DNA of 64,000 nucleotides from assembly GCA_020633295.1 (NCBI GenBank), contig JACKDW010000012.1, forward strand, positions 62,001-126,000, written 5' to 3'. The DNA comes from Myxococcales bacterium (GTDB lineage Bacteria > Myxococcota_A > Polyangia > Nannocystales > Nannocystaceae). Below are positions 1 through 10,978 of the stretch, in pieces. How positions within the stretch are numbered: position 1 is the first letter of the stretch; every line of letters begins with the position of its first letter. The notes beneath the pieces are model-generated. The model was not told the origin of the DNA. It made no database searches and saw nothing but the letters and a program-made list of their open reading frames with translations. A program made the translations under genes and the position numbers.

Positions 1-3000
1 GCGTGTTCCCGATCCCCGCGCGCGCGCGCAAGGAGCTGATCATCTCCTACTCGCAGGAGCTGCCCAACTCCTCCGAGCCCTACCGCCTGCTGCTGCGCGG
101 GCTGCCGCAGCTCGAGAACCTCGACGCCAAGATCATTATCCGCGAGCACGCCGTCGCGGCCGGCGGCCCCTCGACCACGCTCGGCGGCGCGTCCTCGAGC
201 CAGCGCGTCATCGAGGTCAACAAGCAGAACTACGCGCCCGACCAGGACCTCGAGGTCCGCAGCGCGCGTGCGCACACGGCCGTCGGCCTGCGGCACCAGA
301 ACCTCGCGGTCGCCCGCATCGCGCCGGTCGCCAATCTGCCCGCCGATCCCATCGACGGGCTCACGGTGCTGTTCGACACCAGCGCCTCGCGGGCGCTGGG
401 CTTCGCGCGCCAGGTCGACCGCCTCGGCAAGGTGATCGCGGCCGTGCGCACCGCGAGCCAGGGCGACTTCCCGCTGCGCGTCGTCTGCTTCGACCAGGAG
501 CTCGAGCAGGTCTACGAGGGCCCGGCCAGCGGCTTCGGCAGGCCGCAGCTCGACCGCGTGTTCTCGCGCCGGCCGCTCGGCGCCTCGGACCTCCAGGGCG
601 CGCTCAAGGCCGTGTACACCGCGCCGCCGATCGGCTCGCGCCTGCTGATCTTCTCCGACGGCATCGCCACCGCCGGCTCCACCGAGGGCGGCTCGCTGCG
701 CGAGTCGACGCAGCTGCTCAGCGGCGCCGGCTTCAAGCGCGTCGACGCGATCGTCGACGGCGGCATCCAGGATCCCGAGCTGCTCAAGCAGCTGACGACC
801 GCGCTCGTCGGCGGCGTCCAGGGCAAGGCCGGCGCGGTCATCGACGCGCGCCTGCCCGTCGAGACCATCGCGCACAAGATCAACCGCGCGACGCTCACCG
901 GCGTCGGCGTCTCGGTGCCCGGCGCCGAGTGGGTCTGGCCGCAGACGCTCGACGGCGTGCAGCCCGGCGACGAGGTGCTCGTCTACGCCGATCTCCCCGC
1001 CGGCAGGCCCATGCACATAGAGCTCTCGGGCGCCGAGCTGGCGGCCCACGACGTGCCGATGGTCGAGGTCGCGCGGCCGCTGCTCGAGCGCGCCTGGGTC
1101 GGCGCCCGCATCGCCAAGCTCGACGCCCAGCAGGCCGAGCTCGGCGAGAGCGACCGCGACATGAAGGAGGCGCTCAAGAACCAGATCATCACGCTCTCGA
1201 CCCGCCACCGCGTGCTCAGCGACTACACCGCGCTGCTCGTGCTCGAGACCGAGTGGGACTACCAGCGCTTTAACATCGACCGCAACGCGCTCGTCGACAT
1301 CCTCACCGTCGGCCCCGACGGCATCACCGTCATCGATCGCAAGGCCGGCGGCGTGGACCCGTTCCCGACCCCGACGGTCGACGAGATCCTGCGCCCGCCG
1401 CCGCGCCCGCGTCGCGACAACTTCCGCGGCGGCGAGGACAACGGCGGCGACGTCTTCGACTCGAAGGACGCGACCGCGGCGGCGGCGCCCGGCGACGGCG
1501 ACGGCGCGTTCGATGACGAGGCGCCCATGGAGGAGGAGGCCGAGGCCGACTTCGACGCGCCCGCGCGCATGGCCGCCGGGGCGGCGGCGCCCGCCGCCGA
1601 GCCCATGCCCGTCATGGCCAAGGAGGAGAGCAAGGCCAAGAAGTCAGAGTCGAAGCGCGACGCCGACAAGATCGTGCCCGAGGCCAAGCCCCGGCCCGAG
1701 TCGACGACGACCCCGACCGGAGGCGACGGCACCCCGCAGGCGATCCTCTCCACGGTCACCGTCAGCGGCGCGCTCTCGGCCGGCGACGTGCGCCCCACGC
1801 TGCGTCGCAAGATGGGTCAGGTGAAGTCGTGCTACGTGCAGGGCGTCGGGCGCAACGCGTCGCTCGCCGGCGAGCTCGACCTCGAGATCAAGATCGCCGC
1901 CGACGGCAAGGTCGAGGACGTCACCGTCAAGCGCTCGACCCACGGCGACTCCGCGGTCGACCGCTGCATCGTCGGCAAGCTCAAGGCCGTGAAGTTCCCC
2001 GAGGGCAGCACGGGCGGGAGCACCGCGAAGGTCACCTTTGACCTGCGCACACGGGCAGACGCGCCGATGCGGGCAGACATCGCGCCGCGCCCGATCGTCC
2101 GCCCGGAGCCGCGCCCGATCGTCCGCCCGGAGCCGCCGCTGCCGCCCAAGCCGGTGATCGACACCCCGCCGCCCCCGCCGCAGCCCGTCGACACCACCTG
2201 GGATCCGCGCCCCGACGCCAACAGCCCCTACACCGGTCGCTACCTCGTCGTCATGCAGACCCTCGAGACCGATCGCAAGCGCGCGCTCGAGCTCGCGCTG
2301 CGCTGGCGCAACGAGCAGCCCGGCGACGTGCTCGCGCTCGTCGCCCTGGGCGAGGCGCTCGAGGCCGCCGGTGACGTCCGCGGGGCCGCGCGCGCCTACG
2401 GCTCGATCATCGACCTGTTCCCCTCGCGCGCGGACCTGCGTCGCTACGCCGGCTCGCGCCTCGAGCGGCTCGGCCCCGACGGGCTGCGTCGCGCCGTCGA
2501 CACCTACACCAAGGCCGTCGAGTCGCGCCCCGATCACCCCTCGAGCCACCGCCTGCTGGCCTTCGCGCTCGTCCGCGCCGGCCAGTTCGAGCAGGCCTAC
2601 GACGCGATCCACACGGGCCACGCGCGCGACTACCCCGGCGGCCGCTTCCGCGGCGTCGACGAGATCCTGCGCGAGGACCTCGGGCTCATCGCGGCCGCGT
2701 GGGCCAAGGCGGAGCCGCAGCGCCGCGCCGAGATCGAGCAGCGCCTGCAGGCCAGCGGCGCCGCGATGCCGACCCAGCCGTCCCTGCGCTTCGTGCTCAA
2801 CTGGGAGACCGACGCCAACGACGTCGACTTCCACATCCGCGACGGCCAGGGCGGACACGCCTGGTACTCGAGCAAGACGCTGGCCTCGGGCGGGCGCCTG
2901 TTCGCCGACGTGACCAACGGCTACGGCCCCGAGTGCTTCGCCATCGACGGCAAGCCGAGCGCGTACCCCTACACCTTCCAGGCCCACTACTACTCGCGGG

Positions 3001-3140
3001 GGCCGATGGGCTACGGCATGGGCAAGCTCGAGATCATCGAGCACGACGGGCAGGGCACGCTCAAGTTCGAGGAGCGCCCGTTCCTGATCATGAAGGACCG
3101 CGCCTACCTCGACCTCGGCGAGGTCAAGGGGCCGCTGTAG
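1..3140 (+). CDS. VIT/VWA-domain surface protein with AgmX-like, TPR and DUF2135-like C-terminal domains (5' truncated)
   Basis: The frame is open to the left edge, so the N-terminus is missing; the first residues look like the last strands of a VIT domain. A von Willebrand A domain follows at about residues 113-275 with the MIDAS motif DTSAS. After a low-complexity Ala/Glu-rich stretch comes an AgmX/TonB-C-like domain (about 580-680, with a Cys pair around MGQVKSCYV and VDRCIVGKLK), a Pro-rich linker containing an exact 24-base duplication, TPR-like helices (about 745-895), and a C-terminal beta domain resembling DUF2135/YfaP (DANDVDFHIRDGQGG). Such proteins are usually secreted or outer-surface metal-dependent adhesion or scaffold proteins. 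The function is inferred from domains only. A related VIT/VWA cluster lies at 50856-57463. Confidence 0.85.
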   Translation, partial: VFPIPARARKELIISYSQELPNSSEPYRLLLRGLPQLENLDAKIIIREHAVAAGGPSTTLGGASSSQRVIEVNKQNYAPDQDLEVRSARAHTAVGLRHQNLAVARIAPVANLPADPIDGLTVLFDTSASRALGFARQVDRLGKVIAAVRTASQGDFPLRVVCFDQELEQVYEGPASGFGRPQLDRVFSRRPLGASDLQGALKAVYTAPPIGSRLLIFSDGIATAGSTEGGSLRESTQLLSGAGFKRVDAIVDGGIQDPELLKQLTTALVGGVQGKAGAVIDARLPVETIAHKINRATLTGVGVSVPGAEWVWPQTLDGVQPGDEVLVYADLPAGRPMHIELSGAELAAHDVPMVEVARPLLERAWVGARIAKLDAQQAELGESDRDMKEALKNQIITLSTRHRVLSDYTALLVLETEWDYQRFNIDRNALVDILTVGPDGITVIDRKAGGVDPFPTPTVDEILRPPPRPRRDNFRGGEDNGGDVFDSKDATAAAAPGDGDGAFDDEAPMEEEAEADFDAPARMAAGAAAPAAEPMPVMAKEESKAKKSESKRDADKIVPEAKPRPESTTTPTGGDGTPQAILSTVTVSGALSAGDVRPTLRRKMGQVKSCYVQGVGRNASLAGELDLEIKIAADGKVEDVTVKRSTHGDSAVDRCIVGKLKAVKFPEGSTGGSTAKVTFDLRTRADAPMRADIAPRPIVRPEPRPIVRPEPPLPPKPVIDTPPPPPQPVDTTWDPRPDANSPYTGRYLVVMQTLETDRKRALELALRWRNEQPGDVLALVALGEALEAAGDVRGAARAYGSIIDLFPSRADLRRYAGSRLERLGPDGLRRAVDTYTKAVESRPDHPSSHRLLAFALVRAGQFEQAYDAIHTGHARDYPGGRFRGVDEILREDLGLIAAAWAKAEPQRRAEIEQRLQASGAAMPTQPSLRFVLNWETDANDVDFHIRDGQGGHAWYSSKTLASGGRLFADVTNGYGPECFAIDGKPSAYPYTFQAHYYSRGPMGYGMGKLEIIEHDGQGTLKFEERPFLIMKDRAYLDLGEVKGPL

Positions 3141-3155
3141 CGCGGCGGGGCGCGT

Positions 3156-3196
3156 GACGGGGCGCCGGCGCGGCTTGGCCGCGTCGGCGCCCCGTC
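3156..3196 (+). terminator. strong intrinsic-type hairpin after the VWA gene
   Basis: A 12 bp GC stem (gacggggcgccg paired with cggcgccccgtc) is extended by six more pairs after one mismatch and closes on a three-base loop. It starts 16 bases after the stop codon and is followed by GTTTCG, only a short T-run. The position fits the end of the upstream transcript. Confidence 0.65.
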
Positions 3197-3253
3197 GTTT
3201 CGAAGGCGGAGAGCGCTTGTATCTACAAGCTCGAGCTCGCTATCGTCGCCCTC

Positions 3254-4661
3254 GTGACCTCGCTCCACGCCGCGCGCCGCGTCGCCCTGCTCGCGTCCGT
3301 CGCCGCGTCGGCCTGCGGCGTCGACGACGAGGTCGGCGGCGCGACCAGCTCGGGCGCGCTCACGGGCGACTCGTCCGGCGACAACGCGCCCGGCGACAGC
3401 GCGCCCGCGCCGACCGGCGCGCCGACATCAACCTGCGGTAACGGACAGCTCGAGGACGGCGAGGACTGCGAGCCTGGCTGCCTGGCCCGCGTGCGCGAGC
3501 GACTGCGCCTTCGAGCCGGGCGCGCTGCTGTGGCGCGCGCGTCACGACGGGCCCGCCGGCGCGGGCGACTACGGCTACGCGGTCGCGGTCGCGCCGGACG
3601 GCGGCGTGCTCGTGGTCGGCGACACCTACGTCGACGGCGACGGCGGCGAGCTCTGGCTCGCGCGCTACGAGCCCGACGGCGCGCTGACCTGGTCGACCCA
3701 CCACGGCGCGACGCCGGGCGAGGACTACCAGGACGCCGGTCGCGGCCTGGCCGTCGGCGCAGGCGGCGAGATCTTCGTCACGGGCTTCAGCTACGCGCCG
3801 GGCACCGGCTTTGATGTCCTTATCGCCAGGTTCGACGCGGACGGCGCGCTCGCCTGGTCCTCGCGCCACGACGGCCCCGCGAGCGGGCTCGACGCGGGCG
3901 CCGCGATCGTCGTCGACCGCGAGGGCGCCGTGATCGTCGCCGGCACGGTCGACACCGGCGCCGAGGCGGCGGACGACGTGTGGATCGCGCGCTTGCGCCC
4001 CGACGGTGTCCTCACGTGGGAGACCCGCTACGACCACGGCGTCGGCGGCAACGATCGCGCCGGGGGGCTCGCGCTCGCCCCGGACGGCCTGGGCTTCGCG
4101 CTCGCCGGCTCGGTCGAGGTCGGCGCGCCCGGGCAGCTCCTCGGCACCGACGCGTGGCTCGCACGCTACGACGGCGACGGCCAGCCGCGCTGGTCCACGA
4201 CCTTCGCCGGCCCCCAGGGCGACTTCGGCTACGACGCGGCGCTCGCGGTCGCCTTCGACCCCGAGGACGAAGCGCTCGTCACGGCCGGGTACGTCGCGCC
4301 GGCCGTCGAGGCCAGCGACAGCTGGGTCGCGCGCTACGACGCGAGCGGCGCGCTGCAGTGGTCGCGCACGTACAGCGAGCCGACGAGCAGCTCCAACGTG
4401 GCCTACGCGCTCGCGCTCGGCGAGCGCGGCGACATCGTCGCGGCCGGCTTTCGCCTGCGCATGAATGAGGGCGAGGACGTGTGGGTCCGCAAGTACACGC
4501 CCGACGGCGAGCCGCTGTGGACGCGCACGCACGACGACGCCGGCTTCTACGATATCGCGCGCGGCGTCGCGGTCGACGAGGGCGGCCGCGCCTACGTCAC
4601 GGGCTTCAGCTTCGCGGAGGCCACCGGCTACGACGTCTGGCTCGGCGCGTTCGCGCCGTGA
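3254..4661 (+). CDS. secreted lipoprotein with a DxGxxxW-type beta-propeller, one probable frameshift
   Basis: A GTG start gives a short signal peptide ending in a lipobox-like ASACG, a Ser/Gly/Pro linker, then the common myxobacterial motif CGNGQLEDGEDCEPG. At about 3475-3485 the coding signal moves to the +1 frame and continues to 4661 (PACASDCAFEPGALLW, then repeats such as WLARYEPDGALTW and WVARYDASGALQW). The repeats occur about every 50-60 residues and suggest a beta-propeller of the SBBP/delta-60 type. Joined product is about 468 residues. One extra base near 3479 (gcctggctgcctgg) would explain the shift, either a sequencing error or a real mutation. Likely cell-surface, function unknown. 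Confidence 0.7.
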
Positions 4662-4675
4662 AGGCCGCGCGCGGC

Positions 4676-4728
4676 GTGCTCGACGTGCTCGTGCTCGACG
4701 ACGTGCTCGACGTGCTCGTGCTCGACGC
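4676..4728. repeat. 27 bp tandem duplication after the lipoprotein gene
   Basis: The unit starting gtgctcgacgtgctcgtgct occurs at 4676-4702 and again at 4703-4728, the second copy being 26 bases. It lies just after the propeller gene stop. It encodes nothing recognisable and may be replication slippage. Confidence 0.6.
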
Positions 4729-4750
4729 GCTCGACGTCGCGTGACAAAAG

Positions 4751-4770
4751 GCAGGTTCTTTTGAACAGGT
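4751..4770. repeat. 8-4-8 dispersed palindrome copy (degenerate), upstream of btaA
   Basis: Arms GCAGGTTC and GAACAGGT flank a TTTT spacer. It has the same geometry as the other copies in this window and lies 182 bases before the btaA start in an AT-richer pocket. The match to the consensus is partial. The rest of the 4729-4952 gap shows no other gene. Confidence 0.4.
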
Positions 4771-4952
4771 GCGAAGCGGGCCGCACTGTGCAACGGGTTG
4801 CCGAGTTTGACGAGGCGTGCAGGAGAGTGCGCGGCCAGAGCACAACCGCGCTCGACGTCCTCTCGTCACCAACTCGCCACCTTGGCCCTACTTGACGTCG
4901 GACAGGGAGCGGGAGAAAAGGCTGACAACCATTGGCCAGGTAGAACGCCCAG

Positions 4953-6074
4953 ATGCTGAGAGATCGACTCTACGTGTCCGTCTTCACCCGCCTGTTCGTG
5001 TACAACATCCTGTTCGAGGACGCGGAGGTAGACGAGAAGATCCTGGATATCGGCGAGGACTCCTCAGTCCTCTCGATCACGGGGGCCGGCTGCGGCGTCG
5101 CGGGCATGGTGCACCGCAACCCGCGGCGCATCGACGCGGTGGACATCAACCGCCACCACCTCGCGCTGACGGCCCTGAAGATCCGCGGCGCGCAGATGCT
5201 GAGTTCCTACGCCGAGTTCTACGACCTCTTCGGCCGCGGCTACGCCGTGCAGCCGTCGCGGCTCGTCCGCCGCGTCACCGACGGCCTGCCATCGTGGATC
5301 CAGCGCTACTGGAAGAGCCATCACCGGCGCTTTCACGAGCCCTACCACCGCCAGGGGATGACCGCGCAGATCATGTCGGTCATGCGCCGCATGCTCGGCG
5401 TCGACGCCGAGTGGTTCCGCGGCATGATCCGGATGTCGGTCGAGGACCGCCACCGCCTGATCGACGAGTGGATCACGCCGGTCTTCAACCGCCCCTACGT
5501 CAAGGCCTTCCTCGAGTCGCCGATTCAGTACATCGGCTTCGGCATCAACTACGAGCAGCGCGACCGCATGCTCGGGACCGCCGGCCAGAACATCACCGAC
5601 TTCTACATCAGCCACATGAAGCGCGTCGCGGCTACCGACCTCGAGCGCAACTGGTTCGGCTGGTACACGATCGCCGGCCAGCACAACCACGACAACCCCG
5701 AGGCCGTGCCGCCCTACCTGCGCCGCGATCGCCACGAGCGCTCGCTCGACTCGACGGTCTCGGTCGGCTACCACCACGGCAACATCCTCGACGTGCTCCG
5801 CTCCGCCGGGCCCAACACGTGGTCGCATTACACCCTGTGCGACGCGCCCGACTGGATGCCGCTGCGCGTCCAGAAGACCATGCTCGCCGAGATCGCCCGG
5901 ACCGCGCGCCCCGGCGCGCTCGTCCTGCGCCGCACGGTCGAGGACGACTGCATCGTCGAGCGCCACAACCTCCGCGATCGCTTCGTGCTGCGCGAGGACC
6001 TCTCGAGCTACGCGACCGAGCACGACCGGACGCGTCAGTACCGGCGCGTCGACGTCTACCAGGTGGCCGCATGA
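4953..6074 (+). CDS. btaA: BtaA-like S-adenosylmethionine:diacylglycerol 3-amino-3-carboxypropyltransferase (DUF3419)
   Basis: This 373-residue protein looks like the DUF3419/BtaA family. BtaA moves the 3-amino-3-carboxypropyl group of S-adenosylmethionine onto diacylglycerol to make diacylglycerylhomoserine, the first step of DGTS betaine-lipid synthesis. A SAM-binding region is visible near residues 30-70 (ILDIGEDSSVLSITGAGC, then IDAVDINRHHLALTALK), and the C-terminal part has LRRTVEDDCIVERHN. Length is slightly under the roughly 400 residues usual in the family. The ATG at 4953 starts directly before the conserved region. The stop overlaps the start of btaB (ATGA), which supports translational coupling. 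The methyltransferase next door strongly supports the assignment. Confidence 0.85.
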   Translation: MLRDRLYVSVFTRLFVYNILFEDAEVDEKILDIGEDSSVLSITGAGCGVAGMVHRNPRRIDAVDINRHHLALTALKIRGAQMLSSYAEFYDLFGRGYAVQPSRLVRRVTDGLPSWIQRYWKSHHRRFHEPYHRQGMTAQIMSVMRRMLGVDAEWFRGMIRMSVEDRHRLIDEWITPVFNRPYVKAFLESPIQYIGFGINYEQRDRMLGTAGQNITDFYISHMKRVAATDLERNWFGWYTIAGQHNHDNPEAVPPYLRRDRHERSLDSTVSVGYHHGNILDVLRSAGPNTWSHYTLCDAPDWMPLRVQKTMLAEIARTARPGALVLRRTVEDDCIVERHNLRDRFVLREDLSSYATEHDRTRQYRRVDVYQVAA

Positions 6075-6706
6075 GCGTCGCCGAGGCCCAGCACGGAGCG
6101 CATCAGGGCGAGCACCGGGCCTTCCTCAACCGCTACTACGGCTGGTCGCGGAAGTTCTACGACCTCACGCGCAAGTACTACCTGTTCGGCCGCGACACCG
6201 CGCTCGAGCGCATGCTCGCCGAGCCCTGGAACAGCCTCGTCGAGATCGGCCCCGGCACCGGGCGCAACCTGCGAAAGCTCCGCGCGAGGCGGCCCCACGC
6301 CAAGCTCGGGGGCATCGACGCCAGCGACGCGATGCTCGAGCACGCGCGCGCGAAGTGCCCGTGGGCCAGCCTCGCCCAGGGCTTCGCCGAGCAGGCTGAC
6401 TACTCGCAGCTGTTCGGCGCGCCGCCGGAGCGCGTGCTGTTCAGCTACTGCCTCTCGATGGTTCAGGAGAAGGAGCGCGCGCTCGACCACGCGCTCTCGC
6501 AGGTCGCCCCGGGCGGCGAGGTCTGGGTCGTCGACTTCAGCGACCTCAGCGGGCTGCGCCAGCCCATGCGCGGCCTCCTGCAGCGGTGGCTGGCGACCTT
6601 CCACGTGCAGCCGCTCGACATCGAGCTGCTGCGCTCGCGGGGCGCCGGCATCGAGCACGGCCCGCTGCACTACTTCGTCATCGGTCGCCTGCGTCGGCCG
6701 ACATGA
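6071..6706 (+). CDS. btaB: BtaB-like SAM-dependent N-methyltransferase of DGTS synthesis
   Basis: A 211-residue class I methyltransferase. Motif I is LVEIGPGTGRNL near residue 55, followed by GGIDASDAMLEHARAK, and a post-motif VWVVDFSDLSG. BtaB adds three methyl groups to diacylglycerylhomoserine to give DGTS. The start codon overlaps the btaA stop by four bases, and its own stop overlaps the next start the same way. Adjacency to a DUF3419 gene is the main reason for choosing BtaB rather than a generic methyltransferase. Confidence 0.8.
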   Translation: MSVAEAQHGAHQGEHRAFLNRYYGWSRKFYDLTRKYYLFGRDTALERMLAEPWNSLVEIGPGTGRNLRKLRARRPHAKLGGIDASDAMLEHARAKCPWASLAQGFAEQADYSQLFGAPPERVLFSYCLSMVQEKERALDHALSQVAPGGEVWVVDFSDLSGLRQPMRGLLQRWLATFHVQPLDIELLRSRGAGIEHGPLHYFVIGRLRRPT

Positions 6707-7038
6707 GCGCCGCGCTCCGTCGGCTCGCGGGCCTCGCCCTCCTGCTCGCGCTCGCGCGCGGCGGTCTGGCGTGCGCCCCGAGCCCGGACACGACGACGAG
6801 CGACGCGACCGGCACAGCCAGCGGCGCGGGGACCGAGACCGAGTCAGGCGGCTCGACCGTCGGCACGGGCGGCAGCGAGACGAGCGTGCCCACGACGGGC
6901 GACACGAGCGACGACTGCGCGTCGACCTGCGGCGACGTCATGGAGTGCTCGGAGGCGGGCGAGGGCTGCCCGGAGGGGCTGCGCTGCGAGAACCACTCGC
7001 GCTGCGGCTGCGCCGTGTTCCTCTGCGTCGCGGACTGA
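6703..7038 (+). CDS. small Cys-rich lipoprotein, third gene of the bta operon
   Basis: A 111-residue protein with a hydrophobic signal segment ending in a lipobox-like GLAC, then a Thr/Ser/Gly-rich linker typical of this genome, then a compact Cys-rich end (CASTCGDVMECSEAGEG, RCGCAVFLC). It has eight or so Cys residues after the lipobox. The start codon overlaps the btaB stop (ATGA), so it is probably translated with the betaine-lipid genes. No known function. Coupling may be accidental or may place an envelope protein under the same control. Confidence 0.7.
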   Translation: MSAALRRLAGLALLLALARGGLACAPSPDTTTSDATGTASGAGTETESGGSTVGTGGSETSVPTTGDTSDDCASTCGDVMECSEAGEGCPEGLRCENHSRCGCAVFLCVAD

Positions 7039-7047
7039 GCTCGCGCC

Positions 7048-8364
7048 TCAGCGAAGATGCGTCGGGCGCCGCTCGGCGCGGTCGTGCGTGAAGTAGGTGT
7101 GGATCGCGCGCGCGAGGATGCGCGCGACCTGCTCGGCGCCCTCGACGTTCGGGCGCGTCGGGTAGCCGCGGCGATCGAAGCGATAGACGATGTCCTTGCG
7201 GACCTCGATCCCGAGCGCCGACGGGCGGCTCGGGCTGTAGCGAAACTCGCGGGCGAAGTGGCTGTCGTCGCGCTCGAGGAACGCCGCGATCTGCTCGTAC
7301 GCCTTCCGAGCCGCCACGAACGCGGGCTCGCGCGCCGGGTCGACGCGGCGGAACGCGTGCAGGTAGCTGCGCAGCGCCTCGCTCTCCGACGAGCGCAGGT
7401 TCGTGTCGAGCAGCATCCGCCACACGCGCGCGTGGGCTGGCTCGGTCCGCGTCTCGGGGAAGGTCGCCTCGTACGCGTTGCGCAGCAGCCGGAAGAAGTT
7501 CCACACCTGCGAGCGGACCTCGACGCTGCCGTCGGGCAGCAGGTACGGGTAGTTGTGCGCCGTGCTGATGCCCGCGCGCTCGAGCGTCAGCGAGATGCGG
7601 TCGCGCAGGATCCGGTCCGAGGTGAACTCGCCGAGCAGGTCGGGGAACAGCGGGTCGAACACGTCGAGCGGCATCTCGCCGTTGTTCTGGTAGCCGACGC
7701 AGCGCGTGAGCACGCTGACCGGCGGCCGCAGCGTGCCGCTGCGGTTGTGCGTGTCGTAGGTGTGGATCGCGATCTTGACCTGCGCGCGCGCGACCGCGGG
7801 CTCGAGGCGCGACGAGATCGGGTCGTAGTAGCTCTCGAGGATCCTGCGCTTTTGGTCATATCCGAGCAGGTCCGAGAACGGGTAGTTGATCGCGCGTCGC
7901 CCGAGGTGGTCGGTGTCCTTCGGCGTGATGCCCGGGAAGCGCCCGAAGTCCATGACGACCCGCGCGAGCTCGACGCGGTAGAAGCCCGCGAGCCCCAGGT
8001 GACGCGCGAGCGCGCCCGCGACCAGCGACGCGCCCCAGTCGCGCTCGAGCACGTAGTGGCGGAGGAACGCGCGCTCGTTGATCGGCGCGCCGCGGGGATC
8101 GACGAGGAACTCCGACGGGATCAGGTCGCCGTCGTGGATCACGTCGAGCACGATCGAGTCCCGGAACTCGCGCGGCAGCGCCGCGCGGGCCGAGTCGGGG
8201 TCGCTCGTGTTGGCCACGAACGAGACAGGATCCGCCAGCTCGGTGCGGTAGGGCGCGGCCCCCTCGTCGTCGTCAGGCGCCTGGATGCGCGTGTTGGATT
8301 CGCTGGGCGTCGGGCTCATCGCGGGCTGGCGGCGCGCGAGCTGGAGTCTCGCGGGCCGACTCAC
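7048..8364 (-). CDS. N-formylglutamate amidohydrolase (HutG)-like protein
   Basis: 438 residues. Blocks in order resemble the N-formylglutamate amidohydrolase family: a first block around VLDVIHDGDLIPSEF, then RVELARVVMDFGRFPG, then KIAIHTYDTHNRSG in the place of the family His-containing strand, and a later HNYPYLLPDGSVEVRSQ. The family hydrolyses N-formylglutamate to glutamate and formate with a bound metal. Substrate here is not certain and no other histidine-degradation gene is nearby. The first 15 residues may not be used, since an in-frame ATG at 8319 also precedes a disordered N-terminus. It converges on the bta operon with a 9 bp gap. Confidence 0.6.
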   Translation of the reverse strand: MSRPARLQLARRQPAMSPTPSESNTRIQAPDDDEGAAPYRTELADPVSFVANTSDPDSARAALPREFRDSIVLDVIHDGDLIPSEFLVDPRGAPINERAFLRHYVLERDWGASLVAGALARHLGLAGFYRVELARVVMDFGRFPGITPKDTDHLGRRAINYPFSDLLGYDQKRRILESYYDPISSRLEPAVARAQVKIAIHTYDTHNRSGTLRPPVSVLTRCVGYQNNGEMPLDVFDPLFPDLLGEFTSDRILRDRISLTLERAGISTAHNYPYLLPDGSVEVRSQVWNFFRLLRNAYEATFPETRTEPAHARVWRMLLDTNLRSSESEALRSYLHAFRRVDPAREPAFVAARKAYEQIAAFLERDDSHFAREFRYSPSRPSALGIEVRKDIVYRFDRRGYPTRPNVEGAEQVARILARAIHTYFTHDRAERRPTHLR

Positions 8365-8482
8365 TGACCTGTCACAGAACGATCAGCGCTTCAAGGCTCG
8401 CCGGCGCGCGCCGATGTCGGGCCGCTCACGCGCGGCGGGGTGGCCTGATATCCTACCTGCGGACGTCGGCGCGTCGCCTGCT

Positions 8483-8502
8483 CCCTGTCGATTGAGACAG
8501 GT
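8483..8502. repeat. 8-4-8 dispersed palindrome copy
   Basis: Arms CCCTGTCG and AGACAGGT flank ATTG. The right arm differs from AGACATGT by one base. It lies 119 bases before the start of the HutG-like gene and just after the sigma factor stop codon (minus strand). Confidence 0.5.
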
Positions 8503-8510
8503 TCTCTGGC

Positions 8511-9077
8511 TCAGGGCGCGCGGCGGGGCTGCGCGCTGGCGGGTTCGCCCGTCGCGGCTTCGACGCGCTCGCGCAGGCGGAGCTTCGCGCGACGCAAGCG
8601 AGTGCGGACCGTGCCCTCGGGCACCCCCGTGATCTCGCCGATCTCGCGGGCCGAGATGCCCTCCCAGTAGTACAGCTCCAGCGCGATCTGCATGTCGATC
8701 GGCAGGCGGCACATGGCCGCCTGCACGAGCTGCTCGCGCTCTCCCTGGGCGAGCAGGCTCGCCGGCGAGAGCCCGCAGTCGATCACGCTGACCACGAGCG
8801 GATCGACGGCCTCCATGTTCTGCCGCTTGCGCAGGTGCTCGAGCAGCTTGTTGCGCGCGACCGCGTACAGGAAGGTCGTCAGCTTGGCCTCGCCGCGGAA
8901 CCGCGCGCGCGCCTCGAGACAGGCCAAGAACGTCGCCTGCACCAAGTCCTCGGCGGCGTGGGAGACGCGGTTGCGAAAGAACCGCTGCACCTTGCCGACG
9001 TGCCGCTCGTAGAACTCCTCGCCCGCGCGGTTGTCTCCCGCGCCCCAGCGCTGCAGGAGCTCGAAGTCCGTGACCAT
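8511..9077 (-). CDS. ECF-type RNA polymerase sigma factor
   Basis: About 188 residues. Region 2 is visible as FRNRVSHAAEDLVQATFLA followed by KLTTFLYAVARNKLLEHLRK; region 4 as LPIDMQIALELYYWEGISA with the helix-turn-helix ISAREIGEITGVPEGTVRTRL. This is the size and layout of extracytoplasmic-function sigma factors, which redirect RNA polymerase to a small regulon. The ATG at 9077 is preferred over one six codons upstream because conserved sequence begins right after it. No anti-sigma factor is adjacent; the gene upstream on the same strand is a transmembrane Ser/Thr kinase 123 bp away, which suggests kinase-linked control (inference). Confidence 0.9.
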   Translation of the reverse strand: MVTDFELLQRWGAGDNRAGEEFYERHVGKVQRFFRNRVSHAAEDLVQATFLACLEARARFRGEAKLTTFLYAVARNKLLEHLRKRQNMEAVDPLVVSVIDCGLSPASLLAQGEREQLVQAAMCRLPIDMQIALELYYWEGISAREIGEITGVPEGTVRTRLRRAKLRLRERVEAATGEPASAQPRRAP

Positions 9078-9200
9078 ACACCGTCTGTATACCACGCGGG
9101 CCGTCGCGCGATGAGCCGGGGAAACCCCTGGCGCGCTCGACCGCCCCGGCGCGACGCGTTCTCCGCCGCGGGCGCGACGGCGCTCGAGCGCCTGACAGCG

Positions 9201-10955
<1,755 letters not shown>

Positions 10956-10978
10956 GCGGGCTCGGGCCTCTGCGCGCG

